A DNA stretch of 64,000 bases from Pseudomonas campi (GTDB lineage Bacteria; Pseudomonadota; Gammaproteobacteria; Pseudomonadales; Pseudomonadaceae): contig NZ_CP053697.2 of NCBI RefSeq assembly GCF_013200955.2, forward strand, positions 992,001-1,056,000, given 5' to 3'. Positions 1-9,590 of this stretch are shown here, piece after piece. Position numbers and translations under genes: made by a program. Under the pieces are notes generated by a model. The model worked only from the letters and a program-made list of their open reading frames with translations, made no database searches and was not told the origin of the DNA. Numbering within the stretch: position 1 is the stretch's first letter; every line of letters begins with the position of its first letter.

Positions 1-209
1 CGTGGCTCGGGATCACCGCTGTGGATCATGCGCAGGCTCGATTTGCGGGTGTTCCACAGGCGCACATCGCTGCTGACCATTTCCGATACCACCAGCCCGG
101 CGCCCAGGCGCCGGCACAGCTGCCGGAACGGCTGATCGGTGACGCCCGCCATGGGGGCGAGAATCAGCTGATTGGGCAGTGTGTAAGGGCCGATGCGTAC
201 CACCGACAT
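1..209 (-). CDS. dusB: tRNA-dihydrouridine synthase B, N-terminal part (cut by window edge)
   Basis: The minus strand encodes about 69 residues that open with MSVVRIGPYTLPNQLILAPM and continue AGVTDQPFRQLCRRLGAGLVVSEM, the FMN-binding start of the Dus TIM barrel. DusB reduces uridine to dihydrouridine in the tRNA D-loop using FMN and NADPH. The rest of the gene lies left of the window, where fis would be expected. An in-frame ATG nine bases upstream (218) would add three residues; I chose 209 because family members begin at this motif, although neither start has a strong ribosome site. A 215-bp gap separates it from the DUF3426 gene upstream. Confidence 0.9.
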   Translation of the reverse strand, partial: MSVVRIGPYTLPNQLILAPMAGVTDQPFRQLCRRLGAGLVVSEMVSSDVRLWNTRKSSLRMIHSGDPEP

Positions 210-424
210 GGAGGTCATCCCTGTTGTTTTTGAAGCCGTTCAGGCAATGGCTAAGCCCGCCTGAACTGGAAAACGGCTTCATGGGAGTGCGAAAAAGGGA
301 GGGCATGATACCCGCTCTCGGTGACCGGATAAAGGCTGTTTTGAACAAATTATGAGCAGCTGTCGGGTTATCGCCGCTGGGTCTTGGACACCCCGCAAGT
401 GCCGGAAATCCGGCGCCTGCAGGC

Positions 425-1756
425 TTATTCCGGGGAGTTGAAGCTGAGGCTGTAGTTGACCGCCTTGGCACCTGGATCAAGGATTTCCAGGGACACGTGG
501 ATCGGCGTCTGCGGCGGCATTTCTGCCTGGCCGGCGAGCTCGCCGCCGAGGTATTCGCCTGGTTTGAAGCGACGACTGGCCAGCAGTTGGCCGTTGAGGT
601 CGGCGAAGCGCAGTTCCAGCAGGGGGAAGGGCTGAGCGAAGGGCGCGCGGTTGTAGATGATCGCGTCGACCACCAGCGAATCGCGGAATTCCGGATGGCT
701 GCGCACCACCAGGTTGCTGCTCTTGATCTGCTCGATATCGACCTTGGATGGCAGCACGCAGCCGATTTCCGGGCACAGCTGCTCGAACCAGGGGCGGTAC
801 TGATCCTGGCGCGCCAGTTCCTCGAAGTGGTAGGCCACGTATTGGCTTGTCAGGGCGCCGGCGGCCAGCAGGTTCAGCAGGCCCCAGGCGATCCAGCGGC
901 CCCAGGGCTTCCTGGCTTGCTGCCAGTCGAGTTGCAGGGGTTCGTCTTCCAGGCTCAGCAGGCTGTCATCGCGCAGGGCCGGTTCACTGCGCTCGGGTTT
1001 GCCGGGCAGGTTGGCGGGCGGCGCGTAGTCGGCGTCGGCGACTTCTTCGATGCGCTCTTCGTCGGCATCAACGCTGTCGTCCGGTTCGTCGCGCAGGGCA
1101 TGCAGGCTGGGCTCCTGGCGCTCTTCTGGAACGGCCGGCGCTGGTGTCGGCTCGACTGACGGCTGTGGCTCGGCGGCGGCTGGCGGGCGAAATACCGGCT
1201 GCGGCTTGGCGGGCTTGTCCTCGCGCAGCAGGGACTCGGCCCAGTCTTCGTCATGCGGGTCGCGGGTCTCGCTCGGCGCCTTGAGCAGCTCGGCGCTGTT
1301 GCCAACGGCCGGCTTGAGGGCGACGAAGGCCTGGGACAGCTGCATTTCCTGCTCTTCGAGCTTGGCCAGCTCCTCGTCGAGGTCGAGGCTGTCGAGATCG
1401 AGGTCGTCGTGGATCCACAGGGTGTCGACCGGCTGCTTGTCCGCTGTGACCGGCTTGTTCGGGCTGGCCGTCGGCGCTGGCGCTGGAGCGCGCTCGGGTA
1501 CGGGCTTGCTCGCTGGCGCCATGCTGGGTGCGGCAGCAGGGCTCGGGGCGGCGGCAGCTGGGCGTGCCGGTGCGCTGGGCTGCGCGGCGGGCGGCTTGCT
1601 GGCGCGCGTCTGGTCGACCAGCAGTTGCTGGGCCGCATTGAACACGTGCATGCAGGCGCCACAGCGCACCGCACCATGTGCCGCACCCAACTGGGCGCGG
1701 TTGATGCGGAAACTGGTGCGGCAATGGGGGCACTGAGTGACAAAACTGTCGGTCAT
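425..1756 (-). CDS. zinc-ribbon / DUF3426 membrane protein
   Basis: 443 residues. The N-terminus is an MJ0042-type zinc ribbon with two CxxC pairs (CPHC near residue 9, CGAC near residue 32). A long Pro/Ala/Glu-rich low-complexity linker follows (about 50-270), then one transmembrane segment near 288-308 (WIAWGLLNLLAAGALTSQYV), then a C-terminal DUF3426 domain. DUF3426 proteins usually sit next to prmA or dusB in pseudomonads, as here; their function is not established. The architecture suggests a cytoplasmic metal-binding head tethered to a periplasmic beta domain. It starts 54 bp after prmA on the same strand, so co-transcription is likely. Confidence 0.85.
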   Translation of the reverse strand: MTDSFVTQCPHCRTSFRINRAQLGAAHGAVRCGACMHVFNAAQQLLVDQTRASKPPAAQPSAPARPAAAAPSPAAAPSMAPASKPVPERAPAPAPTASPNKPVTADKQPVDTLWIHDDLDLDSLDLDEELAKLEEQEMQLSQAFVALKPAVGNSAELLKAPSETRDPHDEDWAESLLREDKPAKPQPVFRPPAAAEPQPSVEPTPAPAVPEERQEPSLHALRDEPDDSVDADEERIEEVADADYAPPANLPGKPERSEPALRDDSLLSLEDEPLQLDWQQARKPWGRWIAWGLLNLLAAGALTSQYVAYHFEELARQDQYRPWFEQLCPEIGCVLPSKVDIEQIKSSNLVVRSHPEFRDSLVVDAIIYNRAPFAQPFPLLELRFADLNGQLLASRRFKPGEYLGGELAGQAEMPPQTPIHVSLEILDPGAKAVNYSLSFNSPE

Positions 1757-1810
1757 GCGGCGATCCGTGCAAAGCGAGGCGCTAGTTTACTCAAGCTCGT
1801 ACAGGCGCTA

Positions 1811-2689
1811 CTAGCGCTTGACCCCACTGATGCGTACCCAACCATCCTTGATCGCAGTCGGATCGAGGCTGAAGGCGTCCTGGTAGGCGGCGCGCACTTC
1901 GTCGGCCTGCTCGGCGAGGATGCCGGACAGCGCCAGGCGCCCACCCGCTTTGACCAGGCTGCTGATTTGCGGCGCCAGCGACACCAGCGGGCCGGCGAGA
2001 ATATTGGCCACCACCACATCGGCAGGCTGCTGCGGCAGGTCTGCGGGCAGGTGGACCGGGAAACGGGCCGGGTCGATGCCATTGCGCGAGGCGTTGTCGC
2101 GCGAGGCTTCCAGGGCCTGGATGTCGATATCGGTGCCGACCGCCTGGGGGGCGCCGAGCAGCAGGGCGGCGATGGCGAGGATGCCGGAGCCGCAACCGAA
2201 GTCGAGTACGGCGCAGCCGCTGAGATCCTGGCCGTCCAGCCATTCCAGGCACAGTGCAGTGGTCGGGTGGGTGCCGGTACCGAAGGCCAGGCCCGGGTCG
2301 AGTAGCAGGTTGACTGCCTCCGGTTCCGGTGCGGCGTGCCAGCTTGGCACGATCCACAGGCGCTGGCCGAAGCGCATCGGCTGGAAGTTGTCCATCCAGC
2401 TGCGTTCCCAGTCCTGGTCGGCAATGTGCTCGATCTGGTGCTCGGGCAATGCCGCGCCGGTCAGCAGTTCCAGGTGGGCGACCAGGTTGACCGGATCGGT
2501 ATCGGCTTCGAACAGCGCCAGCAGATGGGTGTGCGACCACAGTGGGGTGGTGCCCAGGTCCGGCTCGAAGATCGGCTGGTCTTCGGCATCCATGAAGGTC
2601 ACCGAGACCGCGCCGACACCGAGCAGGGCGTCTTCGTAGGTTTCCGCCTGATCCGGGGTGATGGCGAGACGGACTTGTAACCAGGGCAT
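1811..2689 (-). CDS. prmA: ribosomal protein L11 methyltransferase
   Basis: 292 residues, the usual PrmA length. PrmA trimethylates ribosomal protein L11 using S-adenosylmethionine. The N-terminal substrate-recognition domain begins [20 protein letters not shown]. The Rossmann methyltransferase core has motif [21 protein letters not shown] (about residues 157-176), the acidic motif [18 protein letters not shown], and the catalytic-loop motif [10 protein letters not shown]. It lies 142 bp downstream of accC across a strong hairpin, so it may be read partly from the acc promoter and partly from its own. Confidence 0.95.
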   Translation of the reverse strand: MPWLQVRLAITPDQAETYEDALLGVGAVSVTFMDAEDQPIFEPDLGTTPLWSHTHLLALFEADTDPVNLVAHLELLTGAALPEHQIEHIADQDWERSWMDNFQPMRFGQRLWIVPSWHAAPEPEAVNLLLDPGLAFGTGTHPTTALCLEWLDGQDLSGCAVLDFGCGSGILAIAALLLGAPQAVGTDIDIQALEASRDNASRNGIDPARFPVHLPADLPQQPADVVVANILAGPLVSLAPQISSLVKAGGRLALSGILAEQADEVRAAYQDAFSLDPTAIKDGWVRISGVKR

Positions 2690-2784
2690 GGGAAACCTCG
2701 TGAACGTGGGGCGCTAGGTGCAATAGGGCGCGCAGCTTACTTGAACGCATGGGCACGCGGCCAGCGCAGGTGCCGGGCGGAAAC

Positions 2785-2814
2785 GACAAGGGCCGCCCGT
2801 GGGCAGCCCTTGTC
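2785..2814 (-). terminator. strong hairpin between accC and prmA
   Basis: A 30-base dyad pairs GACAAGGGCTGCCC with GGGCGGCCCTTGTC (minus strand, one G-U pair) over a very short loop, just past the accC stop. The following minus-strand bases are only weakly T-rich (GTTTCC), so it is either a poor intrinsic terminator or an attenuating or RNA-stabilising stem that lowers prmA expression relative to accBC. Confidence 0.5.
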
Positions 2815-2831
2815 GCGTGCAGCAATGCAGC

Positions 2832-4187
2832 TTAGTGCTTATCCATCCCGAGTTTTTTCTCGAGGTAGTGGATATTCACGCCGCCTTTATTGAAGCCCTT
2901 GTCGACCACCAGGTCGCGGTGCAGCGGGATATTGGTCTTGATCCCGTCGACCACGATCTCGTCCAGGGCATTGCGCATGCGTGCCATGGCCTCGGCGCGA
3001 TCTTTGCCGTAGGTGATCAGCTTGCCGATCAGCGAGTCGTAGTTCGGCGGTACCGCGTAGCCGCTGTACAAATGCGAATCGACGCGCACGCCGTTGCCGC
3101 CCGGGGCGTGGTAGTGCTTGACCTTGCCGGGGCAGGGCATGAAGTTGTCCGGGTCTTCGGCATTGATCCGGCACTCCAGGGCGTGGCCGCGAATCACCAC
3201 GTCGCTCTGCTTGATCGACAGCTTGTTGCCGGCGGCGATGCTGAGCATCTCCTTGACGATGTCGATACCGGTGACCATTTCGGTGACCGGGTGCTCGACC
3301 TGCACGCGGGTGTTCATTTCGATGAAGTAGAAATGGCCGTCTTCATAGAGGAACTCGAAGGTGCCGGCGCCGCGGTAGCCGATCTCGATGCAGGCATCGA
3401 CGCAGCGTTTCAGTACTTCGGCGCGGGCCTTCTCGTCGATGCCCGGGGCTGGCGCTTCTTCCAGGACCTTCTGGTGACGGCGCTGCAGCGAGCAGTCGCG
3501 GTCGCCCAGGTGCACGGCGTTGCCCTGGCCATCGGAGAGCACCTGGACTTCCACGTGACGCGGATTACCGAGGAATTTCTCCAGGTAGACCATCGGGTTG
3601 CCGAACGCGGCACCGGCTTCGGTGCGGGTCAGCTTGGCCGATTTGATCAGGTCTTCTTCCTTGTGCACCACGCGCATGCCCCGACCACCACCGCCGCCAG
3701 CGGCCTTGATGATCACCGGGTAGCCGACTTCGCGGGCAATCTGCAGGGCAGTCGCTTCGTCTTCCGGCAACGGGCCGTCGGAGCCGGGCACTACAGGTAC
3801 GCCGGACTTGATCATGGCGTTCTTGGCCGAAACCTTGTCGCCCATCAGGCGGATGGTGTCGGCTTTCGGGCCGATGAAGGCAAAGCCGGACTTTTCCACC
3901 CGTTCGGCGAAATCGGCGTTTTCCGCGAGGAAGCCGTAGCCCGGGTGGATCGCCGTGGCGCCGGTGACTTCGGCGGCGCTGATGATGGCCGGGATGTTCA
4001 GGTAGGACAGTGCGCCCGGTGCCGGGCCGATGCACACGGATTCGTCGGCCAGGCCCAGGTGCATCAGCTCACGGTCGGCAGTGGAGTGCACGGCGACCGT
4101 CTTGATGCCCAGTTCCTTGCAGGCGCGCAGGATGCGCAGAGCGATTTCGCCACGGTTGGCGATCAGGACTTTTTGCAGCTTCTGCAT
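2832..4187 (-). CDS. accC: acetyl-CoA carboxylase, biotin carboxylase subunit
   Basis: 451 residues from the chosen start. AccC carboxylates the biotin on AccB with ATP and bicarbonate, the first half of malonyl-CoA synthesis. The sequence opens [20 protein letters not shown], has the glycine-rich ATP-grasp loop [13 protein letters not shown], and carries the catalytic stretch [17 protein letters not shown]. An upstream ATG at 4208 would overlap accB and lacks a ribosome site; the ATG at 4187 has GGGGAA seven bases upstream and matches family starts. It follows accB after 17 bp, so the two subunits are co-translated from one operon. Confidence 0.97.
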   Translation of the reverse strand: MQKLQKVLIANRGEIALRILRACKELGIKTVAVHSTADRELMHLGLADESVCIGPAPGALSYLNIPAIISAAEVTGATAIHPGYGFLAENADFAERVEKSGFAFIGPKADTIRLMGDKVSAKNAMIKSGVPVVPGSDGPLPEDEATALQIAREVGYPVIIKAAGGGGGRGMRVVHKEEDLIKSAKLTRTEAGAAFGNPMVYLEKFLGNPRHVEVQVLSDGQGNAVHLGDRDCSLQRRHQKVLEEAPAPGIDEKARAEVLKRCVDACIEIGYRGAGTFEFLYEDGHFYFIEMNTRVQVEHPVTEMVTGIDIVKEMLSIAAGNKLSIKQSDVVIRGHALECRINAEDPDNFMPCPGKVKHYHAPGGNGVRVDSHLYSGYAVPPNYDSLIGKLITYGKDRAEAMARMRNALDEIVVDGIKTNIPLHRDLVVDKGFNKGGVNIHYLEKKLGMDKH

Positions 4188-4204
4188 CGCAGGTTCCCCG
4201 CTCA

Positions 4205-4666
4205 TCAAACGATGGTGAACAGGGGCTGGTCGTATTCCACCGGCTGGCCGTTATCCACCAGGATGGATTCGATCACGCCGCTGGCTTCGGCCTCGATGTG
4301 GTTCATCATCTTCATCGCTTCAACGATGCACAGGATGTCGCCTTTCTTCACGCTGTGGCCGACTTCGACGAAGTTGCCGGAGGTCGGCGAGGCGGCGCGG
4401 TAGAAGGTGCCGACCATCGGCGAGCGCGCCACGGTGCCATTCAGCTTGGCGGCGGCCGGAGCGGCTTCGGCCGCAGCCGGGGCAGCAGCGGCAACTGGCG
4501 CGGCGGCGGGTGCAGGGGCTGGGGCGTACATCGGCTGCTGCATAAAGGCCGGCTGCTTGCTGTGGCGGCTGATGCGCACGGACTCTTCGCCCTCGCGGAT
4601 CTCCAGCTCGTCGATACCGGACTCTTCCAGCAGCTCGATCAGTTTTTTGACTTTACGGATATCCAT
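4205..4666 (-). CDS. accB: biotin carboxyl carrier protein of acetyl-CoA carboxylase
   Basis: 153 residues. The N-terminal part ([20 protein letters not shown]) contacts AccC. An Ala/Pro-rich flexible linker spans about 40-75, and the C-terminal biotinyl domain carries the EAMKMMN motif, with the biotin-accepting lysine near residue 119. This is the carrier that shuttles carboxylated biotin to AccAD for fatty acid synthesis. It lies between aroQ (27 bp upstream) and accC (17 bp downstream), the classic aroQ-accB-accC operon. Confidence 0.97.
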   Translation of the reverse strand: MDIRKVKKLIELLEESGIDELEIREGEESVRISRHSKQPAFMQQPMYAPAPAPAAAPVAAAAPAAAEAAPAAAKLNGTVARSPMVGTFYRAASPTSGNFVEVGHSVKKGDILCIVEAMKMMNHIEAEASGVIESILVDNGQPVEYDQPLFTIV

Positions 4667-4693
4667 AGCTTTGCAACTCCCAAGGTCAGGTCT

Positions 4694-5137
4694 TCAGGGG
4701 CGTTCTAATTGTTCCAGGGCAGCCTCCAGGGCCAGCCGATAACCGCTGGCGCCAAGGCCGCAGATCACTCCAACGGCTACGTCAGAAAAGTAGGAGTGAT
4801 GGCGGAAGGCTTCACGTTTGTGCACGTTGGACAGGTGCACTTCGATGAATGGGATGCTCACCGCCAGCAACGCGTCACGTAATGCGACGCTGGTATGGGT
4901 GAAAGCGGCCGGATTTATCAGAATAAAGTCGACACCTTCGCCTTTTGCGGCGTGAATGCGCTCGATCAGCTCGTATTCGGCGTTGCTCTGCAGGTACAGC
5001 AGATGGTGGCCGGCGGCGCGGGCGCGCTGCTCGAGATCCTGATTGATCTGCGCCAGGGTGGTGGCGCCATAGACGCCGGGCTCGCGCGTGCCCAGCAGAT
5101 TGAGATTGGGGCCGTGCAGCACCAGGAGGGTGGCCAT
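4694..5137 (-). CDS. aroQ: type II 3-dehydroquinate dehydratase
   Basis: 147 residues, the usual type II length. It dehydrates 3-dehydroquinate to 3-dehydroshikimate in aromatic amino acid synthesis. The active-site tyrosine loop [11 protein letters not shown] is near the N-terminus, with [16 protein letters not shown] and the histidine motif EVHLSN further on. The start at 5137 is preceded by AAGGA at good spacing; an in-frame ATG at 5239 would add 34 residues that do not fit the family. It is the first gene of the aroQ-accBC operon, 115 bp downstream of dsbD. Confidence 0.96.
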   Translation of the reverse strand: MATLLVLHGPNLNLLGTREPGVYGATTLAQINQDLEQRARAAGHHLLYLQSNAEYELIERIHAAKGEGVDFILINPAAFTHTSVALRDALLAVSIPFIEVHLSNVHKREAFRHHSYFSDVAVGVICGLGASGYRLALEAALEQLERP

Positions 5138-5252
5138 GAATGTGTCCTTATTCTGTCCAATGGCCGGGACTATGCCGAAAGCGCTGCAGGCTGTCCAGTT
5201 GCCTGCAGTAGCCATCACGATGGCCGATGTTTGCGGCAAATAAATGACGTAC

Positions 5253-7058
5253 TTACTGTTGGCGGTTACCGGCGCGAGTCAGACGTTCGGCGAAGTCGGC
5301 GGCGCTGATCTCTCCTACGACACGCAGATCGGCCCATTCGTCACCGTTGCCGGCGAAGAACAGGATCGCTGGCGGGCCGAACAGCTGGTAGCGATCGAGC
5401 AGGGCGCGCTGATCGGGACGACTTTCGGTGATATCGAAGCGGATCAGCCGATAGGCGCCGAGTTGGCGGGTCACCTCGGGGGCGCTCAGCACTTCGCGCT
5501 CGATCACCTTGCAGCTGATGCACCAGTCTGCGTACCAGTCCAGCAGCAGCGGCTGGCCGACACTTTTCGCGGCGGCCAGGGCGGCATCCAGTTCGGCCGG
5601 GCTGCTGATGGTCTGCCAGCTGCTGGCCGGGGCCTGCACTTCGGCAGCTACGACGCCGGCGTTGCCGAGTGGGCGCAACGGGTCGCTGTGGCCCTGCAGG
5701 GCGCCAACCCAGGCGACGATGGCATATACCAGCAGGGGCAGGCCGAGCACTTGCGCGACTTTCTGGTGGTGGGTCTTCGGCGTCAGCTCCAGTACGCCGA
5801 GCCACAGGGCCACACCGGCTGCCAGCAGGCCCCACAGAGCCAGGCTGACCGGGCCGGGCACGACACGCTCCAGCAACCAGATCGATACCGCCAGCAGCAG
5901 GGCACCGAAGGCATTGCGCACGCCGAGCATCCAGGCCCCGGATTTCGGCAGCAGGGCGCCACCGCCGACAGCGAACAGCACCAGCGGGGTACCCATGCCC
6001 AGGCCCAGGGCCAGCAGCTTGAGACCACCGCCGAGGGCGTCGCCGCTGGCGCTGATATACAGCAGGGCGCCGGCCAGCGGCGCCGACACGCAGGGTGAGA
6101 CCAGCAGGCTGGAGAGCACGCCGAGCGCCGCGGCGCTGAGCAGGGTGCCGCCATGCAGGCGCTGGCTCAGGCGCTGCAGCGGACCGTCGACCGCCTGCGG
6201 CAGGCGCAGCTCGAGAAAGCCCAGGCTGGCGGCGGCGAACAAGGCGAAGAAGATCGCGAATGGCACCAGCACCCAGGGCGACTGCAGGCGCGCCTGCAGG
6301 TTGAGTTCGGCACCGAACAGGCCCATCAGCGCGCCGAGAATGGCGAAGCTGACCGCCATCGGCAGCACGTAGGCCAGCGACAGCACCAGGCCACGCATAC
6401 CGCCCGGCTGGCCACGCAGGACCACGCCGGTGAGGATCGGCAGCATCGGCAGCACGCAGGGGGTGAAGGCCAGGCCCAGGCCGCCGAGGAAGAACAGCGC
6501 CAGTTCCTTCCAGCTCCAGCCGGTCGCGCTGGCCGGGGCCGTGGCGGCGGTGCTGGCGGGTTCGCTGGTAGCGCTGGTCGGTGCTGTGCTGGCGGCTGCG
6601 CCGACTTCCAGGCGCGCGGTTTCCGGTGGATAGCACAGGCCCTTGTCGGCGCAGCCCTGGTAGGTGACGTGGATGGTGAAGGGCAGGTCGATGGGGTTGT
6701 CCAGCGGCAGTTCGATATCGGTGATGCCGTAGTACACCTCGACATCGCCGAAGTATTCGTCGTGCTTGGGTTGGCCGGCCGGGATCACGGCCTCGCCCTT
6801 GGCCAGGTCGCTCGGCTCGATGCGGAACTTGAAAGCGTGGCGATAGAGGTAGTAACCCTCGGCGTTGACGAAGCGCAGCTTCAGCGACGTCGGCGAGTTT
6901 TCCACCAGGCTCAGGCGGAAGGCTTCGCCTACCGGCAGGAAGTCGGCGCTGTTATTCAGCGGAGCGCCGAGGGGCGCATCGGGCAACTTGTCGAACAGGC
7001 CGGCGCTGGCCGGCAGGCTGAACAGCAGGAACAGAACGAAAGGCAACAGACGGCGCAT
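5253..7058 (-). CDS. dsbD: thiol:disulfide interchange protein DsbD
   Basis: 601 residues with the three-part DsbD layout. A signal peptide ([20 protein letters not shown]) leads a periplasmic immunoglobulin-like domain with Cys136/Cys142 (CADKGLC). About eight membrane segments (roughly 185-450) follow, with redox cysteines Cys201 ([10 protein letters not shown]) and Cys323 (VSPCVSAPL). The C-terminal thioredoxin domain has WCISC (Cys513/Cys516). DsbD passes electrons from cytoplasmic thioredoxin to periplasmic DsbC, DsbG and cytochrome c maturation proteins. All six catalytic cysteines are present. PAO1 carries this gene (dipZ) at the same locus. Confidence 0.95.
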   Translation of the reverse strand: MRRLLPFVLFLLFSLPASAGLFDKLPDAPLGAPLNNSADFLPVGEAFRLSLVENSPTSLKLRFVNAEGYYLYRHAFKFRIEPSDLAKGEAVIPAGQPKHDEYFGDVEVYYGITDIELPLDNPIDLPFTIHVTYQGCADKGLCYPPETARLEVGAAASTAPTSATSEPASTAATAPASATGWSWKELALFFLGGLGLAFTPCVLPMLPILTGVVLRGQPGGMRGLVLSLAYVLPMAVSFAILGALMGLFGAELNLQARLQSPWVLVPFAIFFALFAAASLGFLELRLPQAVDGPLQRLSQRLHGGTLLSAAALGVLSSLLVSPCVSAPLAGALLYISASGDALGGGLKLLALGLGMGTPLVLFAVGGGALLPKSGAWMLGVRNAFGALLLAVSIWLLERVVPGPVSLALWGLLAAGVALWLGVLELTPKTHHQKVAQVLGLPLLVYAIVAWVGALQGHSDPLRPLGNAGVVAAEVQAPASSWQTISSPAELDAALAAAKSVGQPLLLDWYADWCISCKVIEREVLSAPEVTRQLGAYRLIRFDITESRPDQRALLDRYQLFGPPAILFFAGNGDEWADLRVVGEISAADFAERLTRAGNRQQ

Positions 7059-7139
7059 GGCGGGCTCGCACGACGGACTTGCTGGGCATCATACCCAAGT
7101 CGGCGGGCCGACCCCAGGCGGCTGGTTGGCGCATAGGGT

Positions 7140-7312
7140 TAGCAGGCTGTTGAAAAACTACCTGCGTTGCCATCGCGGCGTTAAAAACAGGCTCAAAATG
7201 CTCATTTACAGCTCGTAAACTGCGCTTTTCCGCCGTTTTGACCAGCCGGAGGCTGTTACTAACGTTGCGCCTTGCGCTGGCTGCCTCGCCAACGTTTTTC
7301 AACAGCCTGCTA
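7140..7312. repeat. MITE-like intergenic palindromic element, copy 1
   Basis: A 173-bp element bounded by perfect 19-bp inverted repeats, TAGCAGGCTGTTGAAAAAC at 7140-7158 and its complement at 7294-7312. The interior contains the core with GCTCATTTACAGCTCGTAAA. Apart from an insert of about 27 bp in its right half, it matches the reverse complement of copy 2 (20082-20224). It encodes nothing and sits between the divergent sides of dsbD and ctpL. Size and ends are those of a non-autonomous transposable element. Confidence 0.8.
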
Positions 7313-7364
7313 GTGGATGTTGCCGGCGGATGGACGGCGGTTTCGTGCGGGCAGGTCTATCGGT

Positions 7365-7414
7365 AAGGCGGGTGCAACCCGCGCTGTGCTCGCCGCGGGT
7401 TGCACCCGCCCTAC
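7365..7414. repeat. GGCGGGTGCAACCCGC palindromic repeat
   Basis: GGCGGGTGCAACCCGCG and its complement CGCGGGTTGCACCCGCC face each other across about 10 bases, followed by CTACG. A close relative lies at 53504-53556. This is one of several short palindromic repeat families typical of Pseudomonas intergenic DNA; here it lies just past the ctpL stop codon and could act as an mRNA-end hairpin. Confidence 0.7.
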
Positions 7415-7424
7415 GTTTTGCCGC

Positions 7425-9389
7425 TCAGACGCGGAAAGCCTGCACCGCGGTGTTCAATTGCCCACCCAGCTGCAGCAGCTGTTCACCCTGCTGACGGGCT
7501 TCGCCGATATGCGCCAGGTTGTCGCTGCCGAGGCGGTGGATGCGCTGGCTGTGGCCGCGAATCTCGCTGGCGGCGCCGCCCTGCTGGGCGGTGGTTTCGG
7601 CGATGCGTTCGGCCATGCTGGCGATGGTGCGGATCGCCTCGACCACTTCATCCAGGGCGCCATCGGCCTGGGCGGCCTGGCTGGCGGTGGCTTCGGCATG
7701 TTCGACCTGGGCGCGCATGGCCGCCACGGATTTCTGCGCCGCCTGCTGCAGGCGGGCGATCAGTTGCTGGATTTCGTCGGTGGCACCACTGGTGCGCTGG
7801 GCCAGCGAGCGCACCTCGTCGGCAACTACGGCGAAACCGCGGCCCATCTCGCCGGCGCGGGCGGCCTCGATGGCGGCGTTGAGGGCGAGCAGGTTGGTCT
7901 GCTCGGCCACGCCGCGAATCACCGTGAGCACCTGACCGATGGTGGCGGTTTCGCTGGCCAGTTGCTCGATGGACTGGGCGTTGCCCTGCACCTTGCCGAC
8001 CAGATCATGCAGGCCGGTCAGACTCTGTTCGATCACCCGTTGCCCTTGTTCCACGGCGCGGCTGGCGGCGCGGCTGGCATCGGCGGTGTGGCTGGCGTCG
8101 TCGGCGACCTGGGCGATGGTGCCTTCCAGTTCGCCGAGGGCATCGCGGATCTGCGCGGTGTCGGCCAGCTGGCGTTCGGCGCCGCCATGCAGGCCCTGGC
8201 TCAAGTCGGCCAGGGTGCGGCTGCTGCCGGCGACCTGCGCGGCGTTGTGATGGATGGTGCCGACCAGCTCGACCAGATAGCGGCGCAGGCGGTTCAGCGA
8301 GTCCTCGATATCGCGCATTTCGCGGGTCTGTGTGTTGAGCGCGATATCCCTGGCGAAGTCGCCGGCTGCCCAGGTGCCCAGCGCCGGGGCCAGGCGGCTA
8401 AGCACATTGCTCAGGCGGCGCTGGATGCGGTCGATGGTCAGGGCGATCAGCAGGATCAGGCCGATCATCAGGCCCTGGATCAGTCGCACTTCGCCCTGGA
8501 TGCGCCCGTGCTCGGCGCGGACCGCCGGCTCCAGGGCGGCCAGTGCCTGCTGCAGGCCTTCGATCTTGGCGGTGCTGTCGAGTGCCAGCTGGTTGCGTTG
8601 TTCGATCAGTGTGCGGGTGCGGCCCAGTTCGGCGGGGTAGCGTTTGAGCAGGCTGGCAAAGTCGCGCTTGAGGGCAATGCCACGGTCTTCGGCCTGCTCT
8701 TGCGCGTCACTGTCGGCTAGGCCGAGCAGGGCGCCGAAACTGTTGCTGTTGTCCTCACTGCTGGCGGCCACGCCGAGCAGTGGCAGGCTGTCGAGGGTGC
8801 TGGCTTGCTGGCCGAGGATGACCAGTTCGCGCTCGACATCGGCGTTCAGCTCGCTGCGCCCGCTGCTGACCAGCTTGCCGCGAGCATGGGCCAGACGGCT
8901 GAGGTGCTGCGCGGCCTTGAACAGCGGCGCCTGGTAGCTGGCGGCCACGCTGCTGGTGCTCTCGCGGGAATACTTGTCGAGCTGTTCGAGGGCGCCGCTG
9001 ATTTCGCGCTCGGCCTGCAACAGCAAGCCTTGTGGATCACCGGCCAGCTTGCCGGCGGCGAGCAGGTCGTTGGCGGTGAACTGGCTGAGTTCGGCCAGGC
9101 TTGGGCGCAGTTCATCGGCCAGTTGCGCGGGCAGGGTGTCGAGGCCTTGCTCCAGCTCGCCGATGGCCTGGCTGGCGGCGCTGTGGCGTAGGGCATCACC
9201 GCTGCCCAGGTAACGCTGGATGTTATCGGCGACCTGGTGCTGGAACTGCTGCGACAGATTGAGGTAGCGCTGCATCAGCAGGTAAGGGCGCTCCAGCGCC
9301 TGTTCCGACCACCAGAGCGTGGCGGCAAGGGCCAGGCAAGCGGTGACCAGCAGGGCGGTGGACAGATTGGTGAGCAGCTTGAGGCGCAT
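7425..9389 (-). CDS. ctpL: methyl-accepting chemotaxis protein, CtpL type
   Basis: 654 residues. TM1 spans about 8-28 and a long, mostly helical periplasmic sensor follows (about 29-305). TM2 is [17 protein letters not shown] (about 305-325), then HAMP, then the signalling coiled coil with the conserved tip [20 protein letters not shown] (about 506-530). Such receptors bind CheW/CheA and bias flagellar rotation. Its place directly after dsbD and before the gcbA-like gene is that of PAO1 CtpL, reported as a receptor for low inorganic phosphate. The name rests on synteny and length; the ligand is inferred. Confidence 0.75.
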   Translation of the reverse strand: MRLKLLTNLSTALLVTACLALAATLWWSEQALERPYLLMQRYLNLSQQFQHQVADNIQRYLGSGDALRHSAASQAIGELEQGLDTLPAQLADELRPSLAELSQFTANDLLAAGKLAGDPQGLLLQAEREISGALEQLDKYSRESTSSVAASYQAPLFKAAQHLSRLAHARGKLVSSGRSELNADVERELVILGQQASTLDSLPLLGVAASSEDNSNSFGALLGLADSDAQEQAEDRGIALKRDFASLLKRYPAELGRTRTLIEQRNQLALDSTAKIEGLQQALAALEPAVRAEHGRIQGEVRLIQGLMIGLILLIALTIDRIQRRLSNVLSRLAPALGTWAAGDFARDIALNTQTREMRDIEDSLNRLRRYLVELVGTIHHNAAQVAGSSRTLADLSQGLHGGAERQLADTAQIRDALGELEGTIAQVADDASHTADASRAASRAVEQGQRVIEQSLTGLHDLVGKVQGNAQSIEQLASETATIGQVLTVIRGVAEQTNLLALNAAIEAARAGEMGRGFAVVADEVRSLAQRTSGATDEIQQLIARLQQAAQKSVAAMRAQVEHAEATASQAAQADGALDEVVEAIRTIASMAERIAETTAQQGGAASEIRGHSQRIHRLGSDNLAHIGEARQQGEQLLQLGGQLNTAVQAFRV

Positions 9390-9515
9390 GGTGGCGGCAA
9401 CCGGAAGTCTGAAACGGTGCCGTCGAGGTTATTGCGGTTTGATTGCGGCTTTGTGACAGCGGGTGGAGCTTGGTGTTAGCTAGGCAAGTAGGTCGAGATC
9501 TTTGCTGGGGCAATG

Positions 9516-9547
9516 AAAAAGCCCGACAAGCTAGGCTTGTCGGGCTT
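9516..9547 (-). terminator. intrinsic terminator of the RTX gene
   Basis: Stem AGCCCGACAAG / CTTGTCGGGCT with a 5-base loop; on the minus strand it is followed by a T tract (five A on the plus strand at 9516-9520). It lies about 45 bp past the RTX stop codon and separates that gene from ctpL. Confidence 0.9.
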
Positions 9548-9590
9548 CGAGGTGGTTATCAACCTGCAAAGGCTGACGTGTTGTGCGGCG

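Noticed and set aside
230..281. TGAAGCCGTT / AACGGCTTCA dyad between dusB and the DUF3426 gene
   Set aside because: The arms are about 30 bases apart without a T tract; it may be a leader stem but nothing supports a terminator or operator.
2799..4403. Long open frames on the plus strand opposite accC and accB
   Set aside because: They are mirror frames of conserved genes, produced by GC-rich codon bias; no ribosome site or family pattern. The same applies opposite speA (20257-22269), dsbD, the macroglobulin gene and others.
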